A DNA stretch of 64,000 nt from Micromussa lordhowensis (lineage: Eukaryota; Cnidaria; Anthozoa; Scleractinia; Lobophylliidae): contig CAXHUQ010000620.1 in assembly GCA_964020085.1 (NCBI GenBank), positions 1 to 64,000 of the forward strand. Reading direction: 5' to 3'. Made by a program: the position numbers and the translations under genes. The notes beneath the pieces were generated by a model that was not told the origin of the DNA, ran no database searches, and was given only the letters and a program-made list of their open reading frames with translations. Positions 9,895-21,142 of the stretch are shown in pieces. Position 1 is the stretch's first letter; the number at the start of each line of letters is the position of its first letter.

Positions 9895-10576
9895 ATCCTT
9901 AGCCTAACCCATAGAAAATGAAGAAGTAAGTCCAATATATGAAATAGTTCCTCCTCTTTTATAGAAGAATAACTAGCGTATCTAAAAGATAGTAATGCTG
10001 CGGCACATTCTGTTGGTAGAGACATATTTTACGCAGTGATTTATCCAAGACTTGCAGTAACATTTATTTCTCAAAGTAGTGTCAAATTGTGCTATGTAAC
10101 TTAAATCTGTCCTTGTAGGCATCAACTTCATGCATGATGACGCGTCGATGGCGAGGTGTGACAAAAAAGCACATGGTGATCTGAACTATATTTGGACATA
10201 AAACGATACACATCAACCTCCCCTTTACCAGATCGCGAAAATCGATACATGTGGAAATTATAGGAGCAGCAATGGCCGTTCTGAACTGTATCGGGATCAA
10301 ATCTTCTCACATACCATATACCTTTACAACAGGAAATTTAATTGGTACTTAATAGTAGATCCATAACATACCCGATGCGCCGACTAAGAGAGATTTTTTT
10401 TTACAAACAAATTCTTTGTAGCCACTTATGTACATGCACGTTAACTTTCAAACAAGTGGTCACATGACAACACAAGTATTGAAACTAAAAGAATGTCTGA
10501 TTTCAATTCTGGACCCAGTTTACTCGGAAAGGAAACTTGTCAGTCATACAGGCAAGGTTTGTATTCTTATTATGTT
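9895..10576. other. Intergenic, no gene seen
   Basis: Short overlapping minus-strand frames (9982-10310) have no recognisable domain and no splice context. Nothing else seen. Confidence 0.4.
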
Positions 10577-11928
10577 TACTTCCATACCTCCCTAAGTTTT
10601 GTTTCAATACGTGTTATTTTATGACCGTCAGTGGCATAATCTATAGAAATGAAATAATTAAATTAATTCAATCAGTTTTGATATCAAGTTGCGTGCCTGG
10701 TGTACCTTGGGTCAGTGGATGCGTGTTTAAACTAGGCGGCGTGACAATCGCAGATAGCTATGCAAAACATACACTGATATGACAGTAGAAGACATGATAT
10801 GACATTTGAAGACAAAGCAACGACGAAATTGCGATCAAAAGCCTATTATGCCGAAATAAAATTAAAGTGCTGGTTCCTATAAAGGAGTAAATAATAGAAT
10901 CCACTAGCTTTGAATGCAAACTAATGTACACAATCTTGAAATAGCCTCTCATGTAAACTAGATGGCATTTGGCCGGAGATCCAGCAAAACACTGCCGCCT
11001 CATTAAATTCAACTTCGTCTAGAGCTGACAAGATAAAGTTGAGCTCAGTTAAATATTCTGAATATTACTGAGAATTAAAACAATGTTTTCGCTTTCAAAC
11101 GCAGCACTTTTCTCTGAAATCAACAATAGTACGACATCAACAAGTCGAGCATCCAAACTGATCTACGTTAAAGTCAGTGCTAGTCGCTTCTAAGTTAATC
11201 TGAACATTCCCAACATCATTAACTCTTTCATCAACCTTGGTATTGACATGTTTAAAGCTATGAATTTAATAATCGAAAGAATGTCGATGTGTGAGCTGCA
11301 ATGTGTAACGAAATACGGACCCTGCAAATCTTGATCGGTTGATTATTATCATAATTCCTATTTGACCTGCAGCAAAACACTGAAAAGCTGATCATGACCA
11401 AAAATAAATTCGAGAGTGGAAAAAAATACCGTTTCTCCATTGTTTCTGCCCCAGTTGAAACTCTCATAAATTGAGTTCGACTTTGAGCAATAATTGTGTA
11501 CCATTCGGGTAAGAGCCCAAGCCCCTACCACAGGGGCTATATCTTGTCTCACTGCCCTTTTGATTTCACTCAGTTAAGCCGGGTTTTACTGGTAATACTA
11601 GCTGGCTGAAATCACAGTCACACATTCTGGGTGAGGTGATGATAGAAAAAATATTGGATAGGACTGGCCTTCAAATATGTTGCTTAGAAAAATGTTGCTT
11701 AGCAAAATGTAGCAGCTACATGCTTGATGTTGGTTGGGTTTGAGATTTACGCCGAATAACAAGGGCTCGGAACAGTGATTGTCTCCTGACGAAGAGAGAG
11801 GGACAGAGAGGCTCTTTACATGTGAGAGTTTCGCAATCCGTCACACTTTTGCGATCGAGATTCTTAGAAATCTCGACCGTCAATAGCAACAATTCCTAGA
11901 AGTCAGACAGCATGTCAAACCTCTCGTG

Positions 11929-11985
11929 ATTGGTCCATATTAACAGTCTGATAAATACGGTATTTTTATATCACAAGGCTCCATT
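11929..11985 (+). promoter_or_regulatory. Putative core promoter of the TRIM-NHL gene
   Basis: A reverse CCAAT box (ATTGG, 11929-11933) lies about 30 bases before a TATA-like stretch 'tatttttatatcac' (11961-11974), followed by 'aaggctccattgttg', the likely initiation region, about 65 bases before the ATG. The same TATA-to-initiator block occurs at all five TRIM 5' regions (near 2666, 5436, 11966, 57796, 60216), and the ATTGG box in at least four. Confidence 0.5.
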
Positions 11986-12039
11986 GTTGGAGGTTGTTGT
12001 TTTCATCTCGAAACCCGTTTTGTCTTTCCGCCTTTAATC

Positions 12040-14298
12040 ATGGATATAAAAACCTTGCTAAACAATCTTCATGAAGAAGTATCCTGTTCTGTGTGCATGA
12101 CCACATTTACTGATCCAAAACAGCTGCCATGTTTACACAGTTTTTGTCTTCACTGCTTGAACGGCATTCTACGAACGAGTGGCCGCCATGATATTATTAC
12201 ATGTCCAGAATGTAGAAGAGAAAGCAGAGTCCCTAGCAGTGGAAACCTGAAGGATCTGCCGACCAACTTTCGCATCAACAGTTTGTTGGATGTGTTGGCC
12301 ATCAAACAGTGTAATTCCACCGGAGTGAAATGTGGAAATTGCGACAAAAGAAGCGCACAGAGTTTGTACTGCTTCCAGTGTTGTGCATTCTGGTGTGACG
12401 ACTGTATCACTGGACACAACATAATCCGAGCTAATAAAGAACACCGTGTGTTGGCGATCAAAGACTTCCAAGATCAAGACATCGAGGAAGTGTTAAAACG
12501 ACCAGCATTTTGCCAGCAGAAACACCATGAAAAAGAAGAGTTGAAGTTTTATTGCAAGAACTGTGAAGTTGCCATTTGCAATTCTTGTGTTGCCATTCTT
12601 CACGAAGGTCATGCCAAAATACATTTGGAAGAAGCTGCAACTGAACGAAAGTTACAAGTGAAATCGACGATTGAATCACAAAAGCAAAAAGCGCAACAGA
12701 AGAGGAAAAAAATCGCTGAACTTGACCAAAACTGCATTCATATTGAAGAACAAGCGGCTGCCGTCAAACGACACGTACACAGATTTACTGAACATTTGAT
12801 GGCAGTTATCGAAGCGAAGGAGAAGGAAATATTCAACAAAGTGGACATACAAGTAAGAGAATCTCACGAACGCCTGCGAACTGAAAAGCGCGATGAGGAA
12901 AAAGAAGCAAACCTTATCGAGGCAAAAATTGAAAAAACGGAAACACTTTTAAAGCAAAGCAGAAGCGCTGATATTGTGCAGCTGGACAAGGCATTAAACA
13001 CAACCTTTCAGGAAGAAGTCAGCGATGGAGAAGACCAAGTCGACTGTGACCTCGAAGGCTTTCGTCGTTTCATTTTCGTAAAAAACGAAGCATTAATGAC
13101 GAAAACCGTCACTGAAGGAATTGGCGCTTTCGAAACATTTATCAGCAAAACTAGCGCGAATCAGTCAAGCGTCCAAGGCAACGGAACAAGTGAAGCCATT
13201 ATTGGACTTGAAGCACAGTTTGTTTTGACGACAAGAAATGCTGAAGGAGAACAATGTTATTACGAGCGTGACTGTGTAACAGTGGAGATGAGAAATCAGG
13301 AAGGTCAGGACTGTGCGATAAAAGCGCGGCGAGTCCAAGATAACAAAGATGGGAGCTTCAAGTTCAGTTACGTTGCTAAAGACACCGGGAAACGTGACTT
13401 GTCAGTGAAGGTAAATGAAGATCACGTTTATGGCAGCCCTTTTGCTGTTGAAGTCAAACGTAGACACTTCAGATGCGTGTTATCATTTGGACAACAAGTT
13501 GCCGGAATGCTTGCCGATCCCCTTGGAGTGGCAGTGAATGAACGTGATGAAATAGCAGTGACTGATAGTTGGAACAACAGGATTCGGGTATTCAGTAGTG
13601 ATGGAACTTACTTAAGATCGTTTGGTAGAAAGGGCGCAAAACAGGGAGAGTTGAACTTTCCAACTGGGATAGCTTTTGATAAGCATGGCCACATTATAGT
13701 TGCGGACAGTAATAACCACCGAATCCAAGTTTTTAGTGAGCAGGGAAAGTTCCTGAACCAGTTTGGTGAACAAGGAAGTCTTGATCACCAGCTCAAGTAT
13801 CCTTGGGGTGTATCTGTAGACAGTGATGGAAATTATATTGTTGCTGATAGAAATAACAAACTAATCAAGATATTTTCACCTAGTGGTCAATTTTTACGTA
13901 AAATTGGAGGAGAGGGTTCTTTCACCATCCCCTGTCACTGTGTCCAATATGACAACCATCTTATAGTATCAGACAGTGGAGGTGAACACTGTATCAAAGT
14001 TTTTGATTGTGCACGTGATGGGAATTTTTGTTTTAAAATTGGAAAGGAGGGGGAGGGGGACGGGGAGTTCAAGTATCCTCGTTTCTTGTCAGTTAACAAG
14101 GCAGGACACCTGATGGTTTGTGATGAATGTAATCACAGAGTTCAGGTGTTTGAACTGACTGGAAGGCTTATTACAAAGTTTGGAACAAAAGGGAGCGGGA
14201 TAGGAGAGTTTAATCACCCATTCTCTACAGCAGTTCTTAGTGATGGTAGGATAGTAGTGACTGACTGCTGGAACCATCGAATTCAGATTTTTGAATAG
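12040..14298 (+). CDS. TRIM-NHL protein (RING E3 ligase, TRIM2/3/71-like), copy 1
   Basis: 752 residues, intronless. RING finger C16-C19-C31-H33-C36-C39-C55-C58 (E2 binding). B-box 1 about 98-135 and B-box 2 about 158-191 (CQQKH...FYCKNC...ICNSC...LHEGH). Coiled coil about 196-310 (oligomerisation). Filamin-type Ig domain about 380-473, ending GSPFAVEV. Six NHL repeats 477-752 forming a beta-propeller, each with a D-x-x-N...(V/I)F pattern. This full RING-BB-CC-FLN-NHL order matches TRIM2/3/71-type proteins, presumed cytoplasmic ubiquitin ligases that bind protein or RNA through the propeller. The ATG is chosen because all family copies start MD[IM]KTLL. Promoter elements lie 65-110 bases upstream. 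Closely similar to 60292-62544; the differences cluster in the NHL part. No damage seen. Assignment to one vertebrate orthologue is not possible. Confidence 0.93.
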   Translation: MDIKTLLNNLHEEVSCSVCMTTFTDPKQLPCLHSFCLHCLNGILRTSGRHDIITCPECRRESRVPSSGNLKDLPTNFRINSLLDVLAIKQCNSTGVKCGNCDKRSAQSLYCFQCCAFWCDDCITGHNIIRANKEHRVLAIKDFQDQDIEEVLKRPAFCQQKHHEKEELKFYCKNCEVAICNSCVAILHEGHAKIHLEEAATERKLQVKSTIESQKQKAQQKRKKIAELDQNCIHIEEQAAAVKRHVHRFTEHLMAVIEAKEKEIFNKVDIQVRESHERLRTEKRDEEKEANLIEAKIEKTETLLKQSRSADIVQLDKALNTTFQEEVSDGEDQVDCDLEGFRRFIFVKNEALMTKTVTEGIGAFETFISKTSANQSSVQGNGTSEAIIGLEAQFVLTTRNAEGEQCYYERDCVTVEMRNQEGQDCAIKARRVQDNKDGSFKFSYVAKDTGKRDLSVKVNEDHVYGSPFAVEVKRRHFRCVLSFGQQVAGMLADPLGVAVNERDEIAVTDSWNNRIRVFSSDGTYLRSFGRKGAKQGELNFPTGIAFDKHGHIIVADSNNHRIQVFSEQGKFLNQFGEQGSLDHQLKYPWGVSVDSDGNYIVADRNNKLIKIFSPSGQFLRKIGGEGSFTIPCHCVQYDNHLIVSDSGGEHCIKVFDCARDGNFCFKIGKEGEGDGEFKYPRFLSVNKAGHLMVCDECNHRVQVFELTGRLITKFGTKGSGIGEFNHPFSTAVLSDGRIVVTDCWNHRIQIFE

Positions 14299-15598
14299 AT
14301 ATATCCACTCACTTGTGATGTTATATAAATCGGTTCTCTCATTGCTATTAGTTAAATTTATGATTTTGCACTATTGGTCATTGGTAGTTTGTAGTAGGTT
14401 ACATATAAGAAAATCTCACAGAATAAAAATAGCTGAAAAGTTACCTTTAGAGCTTCCTCATTTATTTACTGTTTTGAATGTAACATATGTTTTGTTTCAA
14501 TGGCCTGAAAGACTGAAAACTTACATTGTTTAAAAAATTTAAATTTCAAGGGCCATTATATTCCCTCATTAGTGGTAGACTGAGGGACATTACTTGACAA
14601 TAACAACCATATTGCTATAGGCAGTTTAGATTGCTTGAATTGTATCAAAAATGACCCAGCTGTATAAGTTGAAGGTTGAACTAAGTTTAGAAGAACAATC
14701 TGTCACAGAGAACATTTTAATTCTAAATTTGTTGTAAAATATCAGTAGTATACATTGTGTGACATAGCGAGAAAAATAATGAGTGAGAAAATGTACCAGC
14801 AGGGCAAAAGTGGATGCACACTTGTCTCGTAAGATTGAAAATCTAAGCCTGGAGTATAAATCTCAATAAAGTGTTTTTATGTTTTCCCATATTTGTCTCG
14901 ATATTTAATGATTGACGGTAGTAAACATTATTTATTTGATTGTGCGTCTGCGAGATTGATTTCATAGAATTAAGAAGATTTCCAAAAACGCTATCAGTTG
15001 TCAACCTCTTTTTCCAAGTCTGGAATCTCTTCGAGTAAAACAAAAGTGCATCAATTGCAGAGCTTGCAAAATATGTACTCTTTTTACACATGCATGTCTT
15101 TGCTGTGTGCTAGCTGCAAATTAATGAATCCGGCGTAACTCTTTACGTTAATTCTCATCACATGTCTTCCTGCTGATGTGTTCAATTGTTCATGCAGAAA
15201 ATTGACGCTGATCAGTTTTGGGATTAAAATGAAAAGGTTATAGAAGATCCAAAATGTATTAAGTAAAACTTCGCGTCACAAACATCACATGTGAAATGGC
15301 CGAAACCTTGCCTTGATTTCGTTGGGTGACGACAGTTCCATTAAAATTTTACTCCTTAGCGATTACTACGATAACCAGTTGAATAAAACGCGACCGAAGT
15401 TTGGTAACCAGGGTTAACAGCGAAAATCGTATTGCTGTCACGGGCAACTGGCTCTGAATTTCCAGTTTCAATTGCCCTTTTTACAGTTCCCGTTCTTGTT
15501 GGCCTTTGACGTCATTAGCAGCAAAGCGCGCGAATTGAATGTGGACGACACAAACGGACGGCTGTTGATATTGCAAGAAAGGACTTCTTAGGCTGCGT
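14299..15598 (+). promoter_or_regulatory. TRIM copy 1 3' region with polyadenylation signal
   Basis: No further gene seen. AATAAA at 14865-14870 is followed by the T/G-rich 'gtgtttttatgttttcc', a plausible poly-A site ~570 bases after the stop; an earlier AATAAA lies at ~14423. The whole region is conserved at 62545-63868, so conservation reflects recent duplication and not necessarily function. Confidence 0.5.
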
Positions 15599-15600
15599 TA

Positions 15601-16000
15601 CAGTCAAACTAAGTGAAGCGACCCTTCAATATTGCATTAATAAACTGATTATTTGAAACTTGAACCCGCTAGTCGTTTCAAGAATGCAATAATGAATTGA
15701 TTATTCGAACTTTGAACTCGCTCGCTCGTCCAAGAATACGGCTAGCGGGTTCCGTTTTCGAAAAATCAATTCACTGTTGCGACTAGCAGGTTTCAAACCT
15801 ACTAGTCTTTTCTAGAACGCAATAGTGAATTGATTTTTCGAAAACGGAACCCGTCAGCCGTATTCTTGGATCGAACGAGCGAGTTCAATATTCGAATAAT
15901 CAATTGATTGTTGCATTCTTAAAACGACTAGCGGGTTCAAGTTTCAAATAATCAGTTTACTAATGCAATCTTGAGGGGTACGCTTCACTTAGTTCGACTG
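15601..16000. mobile_element. 400-bp palindromic MITE with TA target duplication
   Basis: Ends CAGTCAAACTAAGTGAAGCG and CGCTTCACTTAGTTCGACTG, flanked by TA (15599-15600, 16001-16002). The whole element folds back on itself around ~15800. The duplicate locus has 'ggctgcgttaatttacac' at 63859-63876 with no insert, an exact empty site. TA target and CAGT ends fit Tc1/mariner-type mobilisation. Confidence 0.88.
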
Positions 16001-16011
16001 TAATTTACACA

Positions 16012-16371
16012 TGGCGCCCTAGCACTGGTGCCAGGGTGGGCTCGATTTCCGCCGCTCTCGACTCCTGTCTACGTTCCTCCCTCGTGCGCGGGCTCCCTTT
16101 CCGAACAGCGGCTGGTAATGGCGTCTAGTGCCAGGGCACCGGCACAAAATAGCGTTGCCTTCAGACACTGGAGATCAAAGTACTCAAAGTACTCAAGTAC
16201 TTCGCCAACCATACCTGCAACTGATGAATCATTCATCGTGAAGGACTCACACGGTCACCCGCTTTAAGTGACGACCAAATGATTCGCACAGTGGGCTACG
16301 GATTCAAATTGCATTTGTTTTTCTGCTGCAAATCACTCGATTTGCTCACCATGGCCATGTTATCTATTTAA
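16012..16371. repeat. Repeat around 'ggcgccctagcactggtgcc' and unannotated flank
   Basis: GC-rich segment 16014-16145 is shared with 63879-64000; its ends ('agcactggtgccagg' / 'ctagtgccagggc') are partly inverted and look like a small foldback. A 79-codon frame here shows no domain. 16150-16371 holds nothing recognisable. Confidence 0.4.
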
Positions 16372-16677
16372 CAATTATCCTGCGAAATCGCGCTTAATAT
16401 CGTCTGATACTTAGCCGACGAGGCCGCAGGCTGAGTCGGCTAAAATCATACGATATTCCGCGAGATTGAGCAGGATAATTGCTTTATTATTCAACAAATT
16501 GATAACAAAACAGCCTAACATTTTTAAATCTCTCTGTCGACATTTTCTCACTTCACTTTTTCTTCCCACGTACGAAGCTACGTATACCGCCGGATATCTG
16601 TTACCTACGGATGACAGATATCGAGAGCATCATGACCATATTTGGATAGTGTTACAATTTGTTGAATAATAATTAAT

Positions 16678-16750
<73 letters not shown>

Positions 16751-16751
16751 A

Positions 16752-16800
<49 letters not shown>
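16372..16800. repeat. Nested foldback repeats
   Basis: Three interlocked inverted repeats: 'caattatcctgcgaaatcgc' (16372) with its complement ending 16481; 'ttattcaacaaattg' (16487) with 'caatttgttgaataa' (16654); and 'ttggatatgagatgat' (16699) with 'atcatctcatatccaa' (16752). The short GC loops ('gccgacgaggccg', 'gccaacgaggcgcg') resemble each other and one near 41820. Confidence 0.65.
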
Positions 16801-16805
<5 letters not shown>

Positions 16806-17350
16806 TCAAAATATAGAAAACTAGACTAGAATTAAAATAAAAAGGCCCAAAAAATCATGCATACGCTCGCCATTTTTGTAGATCATGGTATAATGATGGA
16901 TATCATGAGTGGGCCTAATTGTGAATTGTTTTTTCCTTGATCTTTCTTCTTTCACAATTTTGCGGAACTGATCTAATTAATTAATTAAAAAGTTTAACGA
17001 GAAAAAAATCGTAGACAAAAGGCGTTTTAGAGGGACGTACGGCAACCGGAAATGTGACGTTTTCTCTTATTACTCGCCTTGGCGCTACCACATTTGTAAC
17101 ACTAAGTGTCGTTACTCGTATAGAGACGATTTACTTGAAAATTAGAGCGCATCCACTGCCCAAAAATGAGAAACATCCACTTCCGGTTGCCGTTGGTCGC
17201 TCAAAAACTAAGCTCCCTATTATCTCTTTCCCAGAGCCCCTCCCTTTCCTCGCGCCAAGGCCCTGACGGTTAGGTAAGACTGCGTCCTTGGACTCAAATT
17301 GAATTTGCTTTGCACGAGATGCTTGCAAGCTTCTTCCTTCAAACGTTTAC
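16801..17350. other. Intergenic, no gene seen
   Basis: Several short frames on both strands without recognisable domains. Nothing structural seen. Confidence 0.35.
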
Positions 17351-17455
17351 CTGATCCTGAGTCTGTATAACAAGAAATGTCTCCAAACGTGTCCCAGATA
17401 CAAACGTTTGCTGGTGGAACAAACTGGAGGAAAGTTCGCTCACTCATTCCAGAGC
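17351..17455 (-). CDS. Possible isolated exon, product unknown
   Basis: On the minus strand 'catgtttcag' precedes, and 'gtaaacg' follows, a 105-base open segment reading SGMSERTFLQFVPPANVCIW then DTFGDISCYTDSGSG. Length is a multiple of three and both splice signals are good. I do not recognise the protein and see no partner exons, so this may be chance. Confidence 0.2.
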
Positions 17456-17667
17456 CTGAAACATGCAGAAACACAAGCAACCTCAGGATTATGTAAAGTG
17501 TCGTCTTTGACCATCCTCGGTAGGTATGTAAGCTTATATGTTTTGAAAACGTAATGTTCAGTTGCCACTTTTGGTTCCTTGAATGCTTTAAAAGACTTTT
17601 ACACGCTTTGATAGATTTATTTAACCAAATAAAATCGTTATCTCGTGGATTAAAATCTAGGCAACAG

Positions 17668-20600
17668 TGGACTGCAGACTGCAGACCCCTGGCGCAGACC
17701 GGGGGTAAAATGCAGACTGAAGGTTAAATCCAGACAGCAGGCCAGGGGTAAAAATTGCAGACTCTAGCCTTTTTAAACATATATATTGTTTTACTTCCAT
17801 TATTGAGTGTTAACTGTAAATGTGTTGCATTGGTAGACTAGAATATGCAGTTGTAAATTAATTGTACCAAGGTACATGTGGAGTGCAGAAAAGTGCAGCC
17901 ACTGCACATATGTAATTTTTTGAACATGAGATATTTCATAACATCAGGCTATGTAGGTATTCCGTATTTATGCTGTAGTTTTATCTGGGAGGAGGGGGAC
18001 ATGGAGGGTGGGGGGGGGGCAGTGGGCGGCGGTTCAGAACACCGCAAGACCGCAAAAAAATTAATAAATAGATCGTTTTCAAATGACCTCATCACTTTCG
18101 AAAACCAGAAACTAAAGAGCCACCAAAGTTTTTATCCTCTTCGGGCATAAGAGACTGTATAATTATATTGGATTACAATTTTACAGCTCAATGGCATGCT
18201 TCGTTTGGAAATCAGAGCAGTTTTGTTGGTGCATGACACAAAGCTGCTATTGCATTTGCCAAAAAATATATACCTATCTTATGATTTGTAGCTTTTTTTA
18301 GAAGTTAAGTACACATAATCAGTTGCCTAGATAGCCAAAGTAAGTTTCAGATGTTTACACTATTTTCTGGCCGCCGGCATTTCCATACTAAGCTCTGTAA
18401 AGTTGTGCGAAACGTTTCAACAAATATCTGCGGTTTGGGTGAACGAACAGACCTACATAGAACTCAGAGAAGTGTCTTCTTTATGTATTTCCAATAAGAT
18501 CACAATTTCTTGACTCTATCCACTGAATGGTTTTCTATTTATTTTTTAATTTGCATGAGAGTGAAAACGACCTATACCACTTACATCACTGCAAGAAAAT
18601 TAAAAAAAAAAACACTGTCACCACAACACACATTTTTAGCCCGGCCATGATTTGTAGATTTACGGTACATGTCATACTTGACACAAAATTTTTTGGTCAG
18701 TACAAAATGCAGACTGCAGACTAGGTACAAAATGCAGACTGAGAATAAAGACTGTTTTGTCGTCAAATATAAAGTGTTAGCATGTCATTTTGTAACTTAC
18801 TATTGTGTCACGCAATCGCCTTCGATGGATAGTTGTCCTGTTTCTTCATAATAGTATTATATTTTGTTTTTAACAAAGCACCAAGGTCATGCTAGTTCTT
18901 AATAGAATCTGAAACTGTCATAGTCTTGTCACATCACGCACGAGGTCAGAAGTAAAGCCAATATTCATACAGGCAATAATCATGAAACAGTGTGTCAGTG
19001 ATCAGTCAGTATTCATGTTGTAGCTAAGTACAGGCTCTTCACAATGTCAAGAAATTAGGAAAGGAAATTAAAGAGGGAAAAAGACTATACAAAGAAGATT
19101 ACAAAATGCAGACTGCAGACTGGGTACAAAATACAGACTCGGGAGGATAAAAACTGTTTTTTCGTCAAATATGTGATAACATGTCATTTTTTAACTTACC
19201 CAGTGTCACGCAATTGCTTTTCCGTTGTCATCTTCCACTGTTGATTTCGTCTAATAAGTGATAACATGCTGTAACATGTCATTTTATAACTTACTGTGTT
19301 TTCTGTGGTCATCTTCCAAACTGGGAATTATTCTTGGCCATATCCTTTCTTTAATAGAGTTTTTAAAAAGCCTTCATTGTCTTCGGACTTTGCGTGCAAG
19401 ATTTTAATATCATTCTCTTGTTAATATAAAATAACAACAGGTATAGAAAAAGTACTAGTAGTGATCAAAGATTAGACCAGTGCGTTCACCTGCATACTTA
19501 GAAAGTTTGGTCTACTTTGGTGGCATTCAAAACTAATTTTGCTCAAATGACAGATAACGATCTGCACGTGAACTTGCAAGCTGTGTGCGAACATGCCGTT
19601 TGCCTTAAAGTGCCATTCATGCCTGTTGAATGCTTTTGGTCCCTCACCTCTCACCCTTTTGTTAGTGATGGTAAGTATCTCCACTGACTCTGTCAGTGTG
19701 ACAGTGCCTGGTGGTTGCTGCTCTTAGGGTTGCCGTAGGTACCTGTATGCCCTGCTCGAGGCTCATATCTCGGCTCCACCATCCCTAAGGCACCTTTCCC
19801 AAACTCATCATTGGCAATGAGTTTAATTTCCAGGAAAGGCATTTGAGGGGACACTAGCTTAGAATTCAATTTCAGATCACCAACACTTGTAACAAATATT
19901 TCTTGAAAATAAAGTTTTGACCAGTAACCCTGCGAGACAGTTTATCACCAAATTATATTTTGTTTGTATTAGTTTGTTTACATTGCTCAAATTTACATCT
20001 TGTTTTCACAAATGAACTAACTTAGAACAAACACCTCTTAACAGATGTCAACAACTACCGGCGTCTTACAAACGACTTATCCACAACGCAAACGAAACCA
20101 ACAAACTGACTTCTAACAGACCGACTTAATTTTACTAACTATAGTAAAATACATGGACCTCGAACCAAGCAATTTGACTAATAAAAGACGGATCGAAACT
20201 GACCAATGACTGATGACAAACTTTACACGAGTTTTTCAGCCAATACCATCATGGCTAAAGTGACCAATCACTTTCAACGGACCAAACTTATAACATCATC
20301 GACTGATCGACAATTAACACTATTCACTTCACTCTGAAGATGACTAATGCTCAGGTTTTCGAAACGCAGTCACCAACAACAATTCTTCTCAGAACTACCC
20401 TCACCAGGACGATCATACAATATGAACTATTTTTATTATTATTATTGTTATTATTACTATTACCCAGGCTTCATAGCAGCACAAAGTAAGATATATATTT
20501 GTTTTGATGAACCATACCTGGCTTTTGAAGTTCATTTTTTAATGAAGACAAAACATGTCTCAGATGAAACATCATCCGTCATCAGTTGTACAATGAGAAA

Positions 20601-21142
20601 CAAAATGACATTATGCAATTACGGTAATAGTCTGAAAAAGTGAGATATTAACAAGATGAGTGAAGGATAAAGGCATAAACAAAAAAAATGAAACTATTTA
20701 AGCTAAGAAAGAAGACTAATTAGGGTGAAAGAGATAAAGTAAGATGTTTGACCTGGGAATTTAAAGACGGTTGCTCCCAAAGGATGTGCATGGCTTCCTT
20801 AATTTTAAATCTGAAGCTTGTGGAAGCAGAGTCAAGGATTTTAAAACAATCTTCTGAGCAAAAGGAGCAACAATTTTCAGAACCTCTTTTAGCACCTGAG
20901 AGGTTTTGAAAATTTTGTTGTAATAAAGAGGGTTATTCAGGCTAATCATAGAGAAAGTCCACATTCTGGTTAGCCTGAATATCACTCCAGTTACATTAAC
21001 CTTAATGTCACTCAGATTAAGCCTCTTAATGGTTCACTCTCGTTGTTGGAAGTGGTAACACGAAGTCTACAGTCTACAGTGTGCATTTTACCTTCGGTCT
21101 GCATTTTACCCTACGCCAGTCCGCAGTCTGCGCAGTCTGCAA
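17668..21142. mobile_element. Candidate 3.5 kb element with 'gcagactgcagac' inverted ends
   Basis: The left end (17668-17730, 'ctgcagactgcagacccctg' with 'gtaaaatgcagactgaaggt') is repeated in inverted orientation at 21085-21142. Two internal direct copies of 'acaaaatgcagactgcagac' (18703, 19101) are followed by a shared ~100-base stretch ('tcgtcaaatat', 'catgtcatttt', 'gtgtcacgcaat'). No transposase frame is visible. It may be one non-autonomous element or a cluster of related small ones. Confidence 0.45.
20040..20420 (+). mobile_element. Penelope-like or retrozyme remnant with degenerate hammerhead
   Basis: CTGAAGA (20334-20340) and GAAAC (20361-20365), separated by 'tgactaatgctcaggttttc', match the framework of hammerheads at Penelope-type element ends. 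The stem II pairing is decayed (GAC against TTC) and the cleavage triplet reads GCAGTC. Upstream bases show no coding frame. A TTA-rich microsatellite follows at 20431-20461. Confidence 0.4.

Larger units (their letters stand above)
10577..16150 (+). repeat. Segmental duplication, left copy (TRIM gene plus flanks)
   Basis: Starts at 'cttccatacctccctaagtt' and is near-identical to 58880-64000, where the right copy runs off the window. It includes ~1.4 kb upstream, the TRIM gene and ~1.8 kb downstream. The main structural difference is the 400-bp MITE at 15601-16000, present only here. Confidence 0.9.

Noticed and set aside
10082..10310. Overlapping 60-72 codon minus ORFs
   Set aside because: No recognisable domain, no splice signals, no paralogue support.
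12150..12477. Minus-strand ORFs of ~100 codons inside the TRIM gene (also 60402-60713)
   Set aside because: Shadows of the RING/B-box coding sequence, duplicated with it; no domains.
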